Assembly: GCF_007744675.1 (NCBI RefSeq)
Contig: NZ_CP036269.1
Span: 2,521,546 to 2,585,545, forward strand
From: Gimesia alba
GTDB lineage: Bacteria > Planctomycetota > Planctomycetia > Planctomycetales > Planctomycetaceae
Direction of reading: 5' to 3'
DNA: 64,000 bases
Part shown: positions 16,739 through 25,320 of the stretch, in pieces
Layout of the letters: each line of letters begins with the position of its first letter
Position numbering within the stretch: position 1 is the stretch's first letter
Notes under the pieces: model-generated
Database searches by the model: none
Seen by the model: only the letters and a program-made list of their open reading frames with translations
Told to the model about the DNA's origin: nothing
Program-made: the position numbers and the translations under genes

Positions 16739-18145
16739 ATGTTTGACTTTTATTCTTCGCGACGCAGTTTTCTCCGTCAATCGGCACTGGGCATTGGACC
16801 GGCGGCTCTGTTGTCGCTGTTATCCCGCGATGCAAGTGCCAACGATCTCGGTCAGGGTGTGATTTCCAAGCCGCACTTTAAGCCGCGCGTCAAGCGGGTG
16901 ATCCATCTCTGTATGGCGGGCGGGCCTTCGCACCTGGAAACGTTTGACGATAAACCGACGTTACGCGAGATGCATGGCAAGCCGATGCCGGAATCGCTGA
17001 CGAAAGGGCAGCAGGTGGCGCAGCTGCAGGGGCGCGAGCTCAAATGTTTCGCACCACAGTTTGATTTTACCAGTTTCGGCGAAAGTGGCCAGCGGATCTG
17101 TTCACAGTTTCCCAACATCGGTTCGGTGGCCGACGACTTGTGCATCATTCGATCGATGTATACCGACCAGATTAACCATGATCCCGCGCATACGCTGTTT
17201 AATACCGGGTCTTCCCAGGCGGGCCGCCCGAGTATGGGTTCGTGGTTGTTGTACGGACTGGGACAGGAGTGCGATAATCTTCCCGGCTATGTCGTCTTGA
17301 CCAGTGTGGGGAAAGGGGGGCAGGCTCAGCCGATCGCCGCACGTCAATGGCACAGTGGTTTTCTGCCTTCGCGTTTTCAGGGCGTTCAGTTTCAGGCCAC
17401 CGGGGCGCCGGTGTTGTATCTGAATCGACCGGAGGGCGTCTCGATGCAGCAGCAGCGCCGGCTCGTGGATACGGTCAATCAGTTGAATCGGGGCTTCGAT
17501 GATCTAGTGCACGATCCCGAAATCGCGACCCGCATCGGCCAATACGAAATGGCGTTTCGCATGCAGACCAGTGTGCCGGGTTTGATGGATCTGAAAAACG
17601 AATCGAAGGAAACGATGGCGGCCTATGGTACCGAAGGCGGCGATGGCACTTATGCCTCAAATTGTCTGCTTGCGCGAAGACTGCTCGAACGGGGCGTCCG
17701 CTTCGTGCAGCTCTATCACCGCGCCTGGGACCACCATGGCGGTATTAAACGTTCGATCGAGATCACCGCCAAAGAAGTCGATCAGGCCACCGCGGCTCTG
17801 ATTAAAGATCTGAAACAGCGGGGCCTGTATGATGACACACTGATCGTCTTCGGCGGCGAATTCGGCAGAACGCCGATGGCTCAGGGGACCGGTCGCGATC
17901 ATCATATCAAAGGCTTTTCCATGGTGCTGGGAGGCGGCGCCGTCCAAGGGGGTAAGAGTTATGGCACGACTGACGATTTCGGTTATGCGGCTGCAGAAAA
18001 TCCGGTGCATGTGCGTGACTTTCATGCGACGTTGCTGCATCTGTTCGGCATCGATCACAAGCGGTTCAGTTACAAATTCCAGGGGCTCGATTTCCGGCTC
18101 ACCGGTGTCGAAGAAGCTCACGTCGTCAAAGAAATTATTGCATAG
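16739..18145 (+). CDS. DUF1501 domain-containing secreted protein (set 2)
   Basis: 468 residues of the DUF1501 family. The N-terminus SSRRSFLRQSALGIGPAALL is a twin-arginine-type signal. Family motifs are MAGGPSHLETFDDKP near residue 60, SMGSWLLYGLG, GGEFGRTPMAQ and GRDHHIKGFS. AAGGCG lies about 9 bases before the ATG. The 12-base gap to the preceding haem-like gene implies cotranscription. An IS5-family element is inserted 71 bases after the stop codon, so any native terminator is either in that short gap or beyond the element. Confidence 0.92.
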   Translation: MFDFYSSRRSFLRQSALGIGPAALLSLLSRDASANDLGQGVISKPHFKPRVKRVIHLCMAGGPSHLETFDDKPTLREMHGKPMPESLTKGQQVAQLQGRELKCFAPQFDFTSFGESGQRICSQFPNIGSVADDLCIIRSMYTDQINHDPAHTLFNTGSSQAGRPSMGSWLLYGLGQECDNLPGYVVLTSVGKGGQAQPIAARQWHSGFLPSRFQGVQFQATGAPVLYLNRPEGVSMQQQRRLVDTVNQLNRGFDDLVHDPEIATRIGQYEMAFRMQTSVPGLMDLKNESKETMAAYGTEGGDGTYASNCLLARRLLERGVRFVQLYHRAWDHHGGIKRSIEITAKEVDQATAALIKDLKQRGLYDDTLIVFGGEFGRTPMAQGTGRDHHIKGFSMVLGGGAVQGGKSYGTTDDFGYAAAENPVHVRDFHATLLHLFGIDHKRFSYKFQGLDFRLTGVEEAHVVKEIIA

Positions 18146-18298
18146 GTAGTGTTTATTTAGTAGTGCTGAGGACTGCAACATTACCTGATGAATCATTCAT
18201 AGTGGCCAACACTCTAGAGGTTGTCTCATAACGTCAAAAAAAGTGAACGGTTTGGCGCGTCTTTTGCATGAAGTGTTCTCCTGAAAGGAGAATTTCTT

Positions 18299-18745
18299 AT
18301 GTATATGACGCTGGTCTGGTGGCCCAAACGAAAACGGGTTTCCACAAAAACAGCGTCCAGGACGGAACGCCCGGTCGTTTTGACCGATAAACAATGGTCT
18401 TTAGTCGCAAAACTGTTTCCCTGGACTCCCCCTTCCAAAAAGGGAGGACGTCCAAAAGCCCATCCACGAGATTGCCTGGAAGGCATTCTCTGGATTTTGG
18501 TGACAGGAGCACGATGGAAAGATTTACCAAGAGAGTATCCCTCAAAAGCGACGTGCCATCGACGTTTCCAGCAATGGACGATCGAAGGGCGGCTCTTATC
18601 TGCCTGGCAAATCATCTTGGAACGAATGGATGATGCTGGCCAGATTGATTTCTCGGAAACCTTTGCTGATGGCACTTTTGCCTCGGCAAAAAAAGGGGTA
18701 GAAGAGTTGGCCCGACTCGTCGTGGCAAAGGCACAAAGGTCATGA
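18299..18745 (+). CDS. IS5-family transposase, first frame (orfA)
   Basis: 148 residues holding the N-terminal DUF4096 part of the transposase (LTDKQWSLVAKLFP, GGRPKAHPRDCLEGILWILVTG, WKDLPREYPSKATCHRRFQQW) and the first catalytic Asp region (DGTFASAKKG). The frame runs out shortly after an A7GGGG tract at 18688-18698. Reading on after a -1 slip there gives RGRRVGPTRRGKGTKV joined to the second frame, the normal continuation of this family. The single long product is therefore probably made by programmed -1 frameshifting. A ribosome-binding site GAAAGGAGA lies about 9 bases before the ATG. Confidence 0.88.
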   Translation: MYMTLVWWPKRKRVSTKTASRTERPVVLTDKQWSLVAKLFPWTPPSKKGGRPKAHPRDCLEGILWILVTGARWKDLPREYPSKATCHRRFQQWTIEGRLLSAWQIILERMDDAGQIDFSETFADGTFASAKKGVEELARLVVAKAQRS

Positions 18746-19143
18746 TTTTTGTCGATCGTCACGGGACACCTGTGGCGATCGACACAGAATCGGCCCGTCG
18801 TAGCGAAGTCAAGCTGATCGAACCGCTGCTTGAAAAAATCACATTGCAAAATCGACAACCCGAGCGACTTGTTTATGACAAAGCCGCCGATTCGGACTCG
18901 TTGCGCAAACGGCTGATGGAAAAGAATATCGATCTGATCTGCCCGCATCGAAAATCGAGAGTCAAACCGCCGACGCAAGATGGTCGAAAGCTTCCACGCT
19001 TCAAACGACGTTGGATTGTGGAACGCAGTATTGCCTGGCTCCACAACTATCGTCGCATTGTCACGCGCTGGGAATATCACGATTACCTCTACGAAAGCTT
19101 TGTAATTCTTGGGTGTTTATTTACACTATTAAAAAGGTTTTGA
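18742..19143 (+). CDS. IS5-family transposase, second frame (orfB, DDE catalytic part)
   Basis: 133 residues in the -1 frame relative to orfA, overlapping it by 4 bases (ATGA). It carries the second catalytic Asp (LVYDKAADSD) and the C-terminal ERSIAWLHNYRR motif with the catalytic Glu (WIVERSIAWL). The ATG at 18742 is an in-frame codon of the fused product (KVMIFVDRHGTPVAIDTE) and need not be a real start. Both frames are intact, so the element may be active. Confidence 0.87.
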   Translation: MIFVDRHGTPVAIDTESARRSEVKLIEPLLEKITLQNRQPERLVYDKAADSDSLRKRLMEKNIDLICPHRKSRVKPPTQDGRKLPRFKRRWIVERSIAWLHNYRRIVTRWEYHDYLYESFVILGCLFTLLKRF

Positions 19144-19184
19144 GATGCCCTCTAATGTCGTTCTTGTTTTAAGTACTTCTACAA

Positions 19185-19223
19185 CGGGAAAGACTTATTA
19201 GCCGAAGGGCGTTAGCCCCGGTT
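19185..19223. repeat. REP-like palindromic repeat copy 2 (inverted)
   Basis: The reverse complement reads AACCGGGGCTAACGCC, then CTTCGGCTAATAA and AAGTCTTTCC. This matches the copy at 28801-28837 and the core at 11532-11560. It lies just outside the right end of the IS. Confidence 0.8.
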
Positions 19224-19283
19224 CACATACTTTTAATTGGTCCATTGGAATTAAGAAATACTACCTGGGATCTTTGAATGACC

Positions 19284-20057
19284 TCAAGGCAGCATGCAGC
19301 GACCGCCGCTGATGACGAGCGTCTGTCCCGTGGTGAAGCTGCTTTCATCGGACAGCAAAAACGATACCATCGACGCGACCTCCGAAACTTCACCCATCCG
19401 TGGAATTGGCGTGGCCTCGATGATTTTATCGAGGTCGTCCTGGTTGACGCCTGTCAGGATTTCGGTGTCGATCAATCCGGGGGCGACCGCGTTGACGCGG
19501 ATATTGTCTTTCGCCCAGGCGACCGCGGTACTTTGTGTGAACGAGACCACGCCCGCTTTACTGACGGCATACGCGATCGACATCGGACGCGGCTGCAGGC
19601 CGGAGAGCGAACTCATATTCACGATGCGACCATAGTTATTTTTCAGCATGCCTTCCTTCACACGCCAGGTCACCAGAAACGTTCCCGTCAGATTCACATC
19701 CAGCATCTGCCGCCAGTCGTTTTCCGTTAATTCGGTGTGCGACTGATAAATGAAGATTCCCGAATTGTTCACCAGCAACTCAACGGGCCCCCAGTTTGAT
19801 TCGATCTCCCCGACCATGCGATCCACGTCCTGGCTGTCGGAGACATCCGCCTGCACGAGCATGCCCGTTCCACCGGCTGCTTCGATCTGCTTCAGTGTTT
19901 CCTGTGCATCTTCCTGACCGCTGCGATAATTAATGGCGACACGGGCGCCCTCTTTTGCCAGACGTAAGCAACAGGCTCGACCGATTCCGCGGGAACCTCC
20001 GGTCACCAGGGCGACACGGTTTTGAAAACGAGTGGGATGAATATTTGATTCGGGCAT
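19284..20057 (-). CDS. SDR family oxidoreductase (FabG-like)
   Basis: 257-residue classical short-chain dehydrogenase. The cofactor motif TGGSRGIG is at about residues 19-26. NNSG, the NNAG-equivalent, is at about 97, the catalytic Ser region is NMSSLSG, and Tyr/Lys lie in YAVSK at about 162-166. The PG motif APGLIDTEI and the C-terminal LVISGG are also present. The length and ISGG ending match 3-oxoacyl-ACP-reductase-like enzymes, but members of this group reduce many substrates. The gene stands alone on the minus strand with no fatty-acid genes nearby, so a FabG role is not assumed. Confidence 0.92.
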   Translation of the reverse strand: MPESNIHPTRFQNRVALVTGGSRGIGRACCLRLAKEGARVAINYRSGQEDAQETLKQIEAAGGTGMLVQADVSDSQDVDRMVGEIESNWGPVELLVNNSGIFIYQSHTELTENDWRQMLDVNLTGTFLVTWRVKEGMLKNNYGRIVNMSSLSGLQPRPMSIAYAVSKAGVVSFTQSTAVAWAKDNIRVNAVAPGLIDTEILTGVNQDDLDKIIEATPIPRMGEVSEVASMVSFLLSDESSFTTGQTLVISGGRCMLP

Positions 20058-20355
20058 GATGGTTCTCTGATCTCGGTGTGTTGAATTGGAAGCGGCTTCA
20101 ATTGTACGTCAGGTTTATTTGATGATATCGCTCAGGGATCGTTGGTTCTACTGATGCTCAGTGGATATCAGCGATCTCGGTCTAAGTCTGGATTCCGCCT
20201 GATTTCGACCTGTGAGGGAAATGCTGAAAAAATGGCTGAATGCAGAGATTTTGTTGAAATGAGCCCTGAATTTCGATAGAATAAATATACTCCGATATAT
20301 GGCCGCTCCTCCGTCGGTCCCTACTTGCTTAACCCTACCTAAACGGCGTGACCTT

Positions 20356-22035
20356 ATGAGATTACGTTCCATCCCACAACTGGTTTTCTGCACGGCCCTG
20401 CTGGTTGCCGGGTCGGTTTCTGCGTTCTCTGCTGAAGTTCCGCTGCATCAACAGATCGATTCTTTGATCAGTGCGGGAAAACCGGAGTTCGAAGCCCAAG
20501 CGGCGCCTCTCGCCGATGATGCAACTTTTTTGCGAAGAGTCAGACTCGATCTCACCGGAACCATTCCGACCGTTGAAGAAGTACAAGCTTTTTTAGCCGA
20601 CACAACACCGGAAAAACGGACGTTGTTAGTCGATCGGCTACTGGCATCACCCGAACATGGGCGGCGGATGCAATATGTGTTCGACACGATGTTAATGGAA
20701 CGCCGTCGCGACAAACATGTGCCTGCCGCTGAGTGGCGGAACTATCTGCGAAAATCATTTTTGGAAAACAAACCCTGGGACACGCTGGTTCAGGAAATGC
20801 TAACGGTTGACGGCACCGATGAGAAAACACGACCGGCGGCCAAGTTTCTGCTCGATCGGGAATTGAAAGCCGAAGTCGTAACCCGCGATCTGGGGCGACT
20901 GTTTTTGGGTCGCGATCTGGAATGTGCACAGTGTCACAATCATCCGAATGTGGATGATTATCTGCAGCGGCACTATCACGGTTTGAACGCGTTTTTGAGT
21001 CGCAGTTATCTCTTCAAAGATCCCAAGACCAAGAAAATGACGATCGGCGAAAAAGCGGAAGGGCTGGTGACGTTCACGTCCGTGTTTACGAACGAAGAAG
21101 GGAAGACAGCGCCGCGAATGCTGGACTTGCCGGAAATTCCTGACCCGGAGAAAAAGAAAGTACTCTACAAAGTCAAACCGGCCAAAAATGTGCGTTCGGT
21201 GCCGGTTTACAGCAGACGACTGCAGTTAGCGGATGCGATGACGAATTCGGACAACATCGCCTTTCAGCAGAACATTGTGAATCGCTTGTGGGCAATGATG
21301 ATGGGCCGCGGCTTCGTGGAACCACTCGACATGTGGCATGCCGACAATCCTCCCTCGCATCCCAAGGTGTTGGCGCTATTGACAAAAGCATTTCAGGAAC
21401 ACGACTCTGACATGCGATTTCTGTTACGTGAACTGGCACTGTCAAAAACCTATCAGCGCAGCAGCCATGTTTCTGTAGACGCGGAATATCCTGAAAAAGT
21501 CAATTTTGGCGTCGGGCTGTTGAAACCGCTCTCTCCCGAGCAACTTGCCTGGGCGATGATGCAGGCGACCGGTGTCACAGACAAAACTCTAGCCAGCGTG
21601 AAAGCAAAACAGGCCAAGGTAGACGCTAAAAAAGGGACAAAGCAAGCAGACGACCCACAGTGGCAGGAAGAAAAACTGCACGACGCGTTAAAAGGAAACG
21701 TGACTTCCTTCGTCACCACCTTCGGGACGGTGGGCGCACAATCTTCGCGGTTTGACGCTTCGGCGAATCAGGCTTTGTTCCTGCTAAACGGGCCGCTGGT
21801 GCAATCTTGGTTAAAACCTTCCGGTACAAACTTAACGGCCCGACTGAAGAAACTGAAAACAGCGCCCGAAATTGCGGAAGCTCTGTATCTCGCCGTCTTT
21901 TCGCGTTTACCCGAGCAGACAGAAATCGAACAGGTGGCGGCTTACCTGAAAGCCAGCCAGGATCAGCCTGATATGGGTTTACCTCAGCTGGTCTGGGCGG
22001 CACTCTCGTCCGATGAATTCCGCTTCAATCACTAA
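20356..22035 (+). CDS. Secreted DUF1549/DUF1553 protein, short form
   Basis: 559 residues from the ATG at 20356, chosen because a clean signal peptide (MRLRSIPQLVFCTALLVAG, cleavage near FSA-EVP) starts there. The frame is open upstream, but those residues look non-coding. PSCyt2/DUF1549 covers about 20-230 with one CxxCH (CAQCH, C190-H194), and PSD1/DUF1553 covers about 290-555. It lacks the N-terminal PSCyt1 and the long inserts of the other two homologues here. A Lys-rich segment is at about 415-440. It is followed by a DUF1501 gene after 43 bases and then by a WD40 gene. Extracytoplasmic; activity unknown. Confidence 0.9.
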   Translation: MRLRSIPQLVFCTALLVAGSVSAFSAEVPLHQQIDSLISAGKPEFEAQAAPLADDATFLRRVRLDLTGTIPTVEEVQAFLADTTPEKRTLLVDRLLASPEHGRRMQYVFDTMLMERRRDKHVPAAEWRNYLRKSFLENKPWDTLVQEMLTVDGTDEKTRPAAKFLLDRELKAEVVTRDLGRLFLGRDLECAQCHNHPNVDDYLQRHYHGLNAFLSRSYLFKDPKTKKMTIGEKAEGLVTFTSVFTNEEGKTAPRMLDLPEIPDPEKKKVLYKVKPAKNVRSVPVYSRRLQLADAMTNSDNIAFQQNIVNRLWAMMMGRGFVEPLDMWHADNPPSHPKVLALLTKAFQEHDSDMRFLLRELALSKTYQRSSHVSVDAEYPEKVNFGVGLLKPLSPEQLAWAMMQATGVTDKTLASVKAKQAKVDAKKGTKQADDPQWQEEKLHDALKGNVTSFVTTFGTVGAQSSRFDASANQALFLLNGPLVQSWLKPSGTNLTARLKKLKTAPEIAEALYLAVFSRLPEQTEIEQVAAYLKASQDQPDMGLPQLVWAALSSDEFRFNH

Positions 22036-22078
22036 GACTTTTCAATGTGTTCCTGCTTGACAGGCAGAAGGACTGACA

Positions 22079-23338
22079 ATGCGACGAAATCAAGGATGCA
22101 ATCCCCTGGACCATCAAGTGGCCCGGCGCCAGTTTTTAGCGGGTGCCGCCGGCGGTGCGATCAGTTTGGGATTGTCTGGCGCACCCGCCATTGCCGAACA
22201 AGTACAAGGCCAGCACAAACGCATCCTGCAGGTGTATCTGCAGGGGGGCGTCAGCCAGCTGGAATCGTGGGATCCCAAACCGGGTACCGAATTCGGCGGA
22301 CCGTTTCGAGCCATTCCGACGTCAGTTCCGGGCATGCACATTTCCGAACTCCTGCCTTACACGGCGCAACGGATGCATTTGCTCTCAATCGTGCGCAGTA
22401 TCAATTTGAAAACCAACGATCACAGCCAGGGTCGTCTGTTTATGGAAAAGGGCCGACGGGCCGGCGAGTATCCTTACATCGGTTCGATTGCCTCGAAATA
22501 TCTGGCACCGGCAAACAGCGAATTGCCCGGTTATATTCATATCTCGACCCGCGGACTCAACGACAGCACGTCTGCGTTTCTGGGAGCGCAACACGGACAA
22601 TTGAAATTTGAAGGTGTCAAACCACCGAAAAACTTAGGCTTGCCCAAAGGACTGGATCAAACGGCGGCGGCTCGCCGCATTCAGTTGCGGCAGCAGTTCA
22701 ACAAACAGTTCGGGCGCGGGCGTCCGAAATCGATGACGGAATCGTTTGATGTGTCGTTTCAGCAGGCGGCCAAGCTGATGGCCCGGAAAACATTTTTCGA
22801 GAAAGAGCCCGACGGGAAAGATCTCGAACGCTACGGCAAACACGATTTCGGGCGGAACTGTCTGTTGGCACGCACGCTGCTCGAAAACAATGCGACCTGT
22901 GTGAAGGTGACGCATCATGGCTACGATTCCCATGCTGAGAATTTCAACTTCCACCTCGAGCAACTGGGCGAATTCGACAAAACGTTTGCGATGCTGATCG
23001 ACGATCTGCATGAACGGGGCATGCTGGAAAGCACGCTGGTCATGGTCTATTCGGAATTCGGACGTACTCCCAAAATCAATGTTCGCTATGGACGCGATCA
23101 CTGGGGCACGGCGTGGTCGATTGCATTAGGCGGTTGTGGCATTCAGCCGGGGGCGGTTATCGGAAAAACCAACGAGAAGGGGACCGCGGTCGCCGATCGC
23201 GAAGTGGATGCCGGCCACCTGTTCCATACCTACCTGCAGGCACTCGGCATTGATTCCACGAACGACCACGAGATCGCCGGCCGATCGATTCCCATCGGCG
23301 ACCCGACTGCCGATGCCATCAAGGAGTTGCTAGCATGA
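22079..23338 (+). CDS. DUF1501 domain-containing secreted protein (set 3)
   Basis: 419 residues with a twin-arginine-type signal (VARRQFLAGAAGGAISLGL). Family motifs are LQGGVSQLESWDPKPG, RSINLKTNDHSQG, YSEFGRTPKIN and GRDHWGTAWS, where His-Trp replaces the His-His of the two other copies in this window. The central part is shorter than in sets 1 and 2. AGAAGGA lies about 8 bases upstream. The stop overlaps the start of the WD40 gene (ATGA), so the two are translationally coupled. Confidence 0.92.
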   Translation: MRRNQGCNPLDHQVARRQFLAGAAGGAISLGLSGAPAIAEQVQGQHKRILQVYLQGGVSQLESWDPKPGTEFGGPFRAIPTSVPGMHISELLPYTAQRMHLLSIVRSINLKTNDHSQGRLFMEKGRRAGEYPYIGSIASKYLAPANSELPGYIHISTRGLNDSTSAFLGAQHGQLKFEGVKPPKNLGLPKGLDQTAAARRIQLRQQFNKQFGRGRPKSMTESFDVSFQQAAKLMARKTFFEKEPDGKDLERYGKHDFGRNCLLARTLLENNATCVKVTHHGYDSHAENFNFHLEQLGEFDKTFAMLIDDLHERGMLESTLVMVYSEFGRTPKINVRYGRDHWGTAWSIALGGCGIQPGAVIGKTNEKGTAVADREVDAGHLFHTYLQALGIDSTNDHEIAGRSIPIGDPTADAIKELLA

Positions 23339-24408
23339 ACGCGAAACAGAAAAACACAACCGAAGTGCTTGTCGCTCCTAAGCCCGACTCCGCTTATTAT
23401 GCGATTGATCCGACCAAAACTCACGAGGTGGCGCAGTTCAAGCATTCGTGCCCACTGACCTCCTGCCGCGTCGATCCCACGGGTCGTTATTTCGTTGCCG
23501 GGGCACAAGACTTGGATATCCATGTCTGGGACCTGGCGACACAAGCGCAGCGGACTTTAAAAGGGCACACGAGCTGGGTACGGTCGTTTGATTTCTCGGC
23601 CGATGGGAATACGCTTTTTTCCGCCTGCTGGGGCGGGGATATCAAAGTCTGGAACATGACCGAGGCTGAGCCGAAGCCGACAATGACGATTCCGGCTCAC
23701 AAAGGGTCGGCGCGCTGGGTGCGGGTTTCTCCCGACCAGACAAAACTGGTGACCTGCGGTAACGATTTACTGGTGAAGGTCTGGAAGATCGAAGACGGCA
23801 GTCTGTTGCATACGTTCGCCGGCCACGAGCGGCACGTTTACGCGGCGGACTTTCATCCGGACGGTCAACATCTGGTGTCTCAGGATTTGATGGGCGTCAT
23901 GAAAGTCTGGGATCTCAAAGCAGACAAAGCAGTGCGCAGCATCGATGCGAGTGTGATGACCGGCTACGATAATAAATTTGCCGCTGATATGGGGGGCGCC
24001 CGCGACCTGCAGTTCAGCCCGGACGGCAGCGAACTGGCGAGTGCCGGCATTACCAAAGTGGTGAACTCGTTCGCCGGCGTGCAGGATCCGATTATCATGC
24101 TGTTCGACTGGAAAACCGGCAAAGAAACCGCCCAGCTCAAACCGGACAAAACGTTTCAAGGCATCGCCTGGGGCGTCCGCTTTCATCCGGATGGCTTCCT
24201 GATTGGAGCCGGTGCAGACCGGAGCGGCAAGGGAGAACTCTGGTTCCGCAAGCCGGGCGAAGCCGAATTCTTCCACACCATGAAACTCGCCAAGGCAGCC
24301 CGCGGTCTCGATCTGTTTTCCGATGGTCGTCACCTGGCAGTCGCCCACGCAGACGGCACCGCCCGCGTCTATCGCATGTCGGCTGCAGCCGAAAAAGCCA
24401 AAGTGTGA
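23335..24408 (+). CDS. WD40-repeat protein coupled to the DUF1501 gene
   Basis: 357 residues with about seven WD40-type blades. Clear examples end in HVWDLATQ, KVWNMTEA, KVWKIEDG, KVWDLKAD and MLFDWKTG, each preceded by FSADG, VSPDQ, FHPDG or FSPDG turns. There is no signal peptide, although its two upstream partners are exported, so it is probably cytoplasmic unless carried out with a partner. The ATGA overlap places it in the third DUF1549/DUF1501 operon. A scaffold or sensor role is inference. Confidence 0.9.
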   Translation: MNAKQKNTTEVLVAPKPDSAYYAIDPTKTHEVAQFKHSCPLTSCRVDPTGRYFVAGAQDLDIHVWDLATQAQRTLKGHTSWVRSFDFSADGNTLFSACWGGDIKVWNMTEAEPKPTMTIPAHKGSARWVRVSPDQTKLVTCGNDLLVKVWKIEDGSLLHTFAGHERHVYAADFHPDGQHLVSQDLMGVMKVWDLKADKAVRSIDASVMTGYDNKFAADMGGARDLQFSPDGSELASAGITKVVNSFAGVQDPIIMLFDWKTGKETAQLKPDKTFQGIAWGVRFHPDGFLIGAGADRSGKGELWFRKPGEAEFFHTMKLAKAARGLDLFSDGRHLAVAHADGTARVYRMSAAAEKAKV

Positions 24409-24467
24409 AGAGATTTTGCAGGTGCGCCGGCTGGTGCCTTGCTGGTCAGTTTTGTGTTACCGCTTTG

Positions 24468-24905
24468 TCACTCGCCGATGTCTTCGTTCCATATTTCGGG
24501 GTTGGCGGCGATGAAGTCCTGCATGAGTTGGATGCAGCGTTCGTTTTGCAGGACTTCGAGTTCGATGCCGCTGGATTTGAGCAGTGCTTCGTCACCCAGG
24601 AAGGTCTGGTTTTCGCCGATGACGACGCGGGGGATCTGATACAGGCGAATCGCACCGCTGCACATCGGGCAGGGGGAGAGGGTAGTGTAAATCACACTGT
24701 TGCGATAGACGCGGGCGGTCTGGCGGCTGGCGTTTTCCAGGGCTGACATCTCGCCGTGCAGAATGGCGCTGTTCTGCTGCTGCCTTTGGTTATGGCCGCG
24801 GCCGATGATTTTGCCTTCAAAAACCAGCACCGAACCGATGGGCACGCCCCCTTCTGCCAGACCCTGTTCGGCTTCCTCGATTGCTGCCTGCATGAATTCG
24901 TCCAT
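24468..24905 (-). CDS. Nucleoside/cytosine deaminase, closely similar to yeast FCY1
   Basis: 145-residue zinc deaminase of the CMP/dCMP family. Zinc ligands and the catalytic Glu are in HGE (H50, E52) and PCPMC (C79, C82). Around these the sequence follows, from memory, yeast cytosine deaminase very closely: EGGVPIGSVLV, GRGHN, HGEMSALEN, LYTTLSPC-type and CSGAI motifs, VVIGEN, and the terminal EDIGE. It is the small fungal-type cytosine deaminase, not the large amidohydrolase CodA of enterics. The likely reaction is cytosine to uracil in pyrimidine salvage. GAGGGAG lies 10 bases before the ATG. It points towards the convergent WD40 gene. Confidence 0.87.
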   Translation of the reverse strand: MDEFMQAAIEEAEQGLAEGGVPIGSVLVFEGKIIGRGHNQRQQQNSAILHGEMSALENASRQTARVYRNSVIYTTLSPCPMCSGAIRLYQIPRVVIGENQTFLGDEALLKSSGIELEVLQNERCIQLMQDFIAANPEIWNEDIGE

Positions 24906-24982
24906 GGTTAGAACACTCCCTCATTTTTCTGGCTTCGGTTTGATTGTGCACGATCGACTCAAGTTGGCGTTCGTTGATCACC

Positions 24983-25183
24983 TCAAAATCCTATTTTTCG
25001 CCAATCAAAATCAAGATCGGTTTTCGATTTGGGGACTTTTCTTGTATCTAGAATCAAACCATCATCAATTTGATAGAAATAGGTGAATTCTTCATTCTCA
25101 AAAGAATGATCGTATTCAAAAGGCGCTCCGTTTATCTCTACAACGTTCCTTGTTGTAGTGGGCTCAATTCCTGTTTGTGACAC
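24983..25183 (-). CDS. Small acidic hypothetical protein
   Basis: 66 residues, rich in Asp, Glu, Tyr and Phe, with no membrane segment and no family I recognise. The start is GTG, supported by AGGGAG about 8 bases upstream. That site and the lack of any overlapping gene are the reasons to accept it. It lies on the same strand as the cytosine deaminase, 77 bases upstream of it. Function unknown. Confidence 0.5.
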   Translation of the reverse strand: MSQTGIEPTTTRNVVEINGAPFEYDHSFENEEFTYFYQIDDGLILDTRKVPKSKTDLDFDWRKIGF

Positions 25184-25320
25184 TGTTTTACTCCCTGACT
25201 AAATCGAAAATAAATTACCAGACCCATCATTATATCGCAGTGTCCTGTTTTGGACAGTTCTATTTCTCATGCTTCTATTTGCAGGGGGAAAGATCGTGGA
25301 TTCTTGAGATGTGTTTAGGT

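Larger units (their letters stand above)
18217..19152 (+). mobile_element. Complete IS5-family insertion sequence (IS427-like group)
   Basis: 936-bp element. The ends are imperfect inverted repeats: GAGGTTGTCTCATAAC at 18217-18232 matches 12 of 16 positions with the reverse complement of 19137-19152 (GAGGGCATCTCAAAAC). It is flanked by a TA on each side (18215-18216 and 19153-19154), consistent with the short TA target duplication of this group. It carries two overlapping transposase frames. An inverted REP-like repeat lies 43 bases beyond its right end. Confidence 0.85.

Noticed and set aside
19278-19730. 150-codon plus-strand frame
   Set aside because: Antisense to the SDR gene, whose TGGSRGIG and YxxxK motifs are clear.
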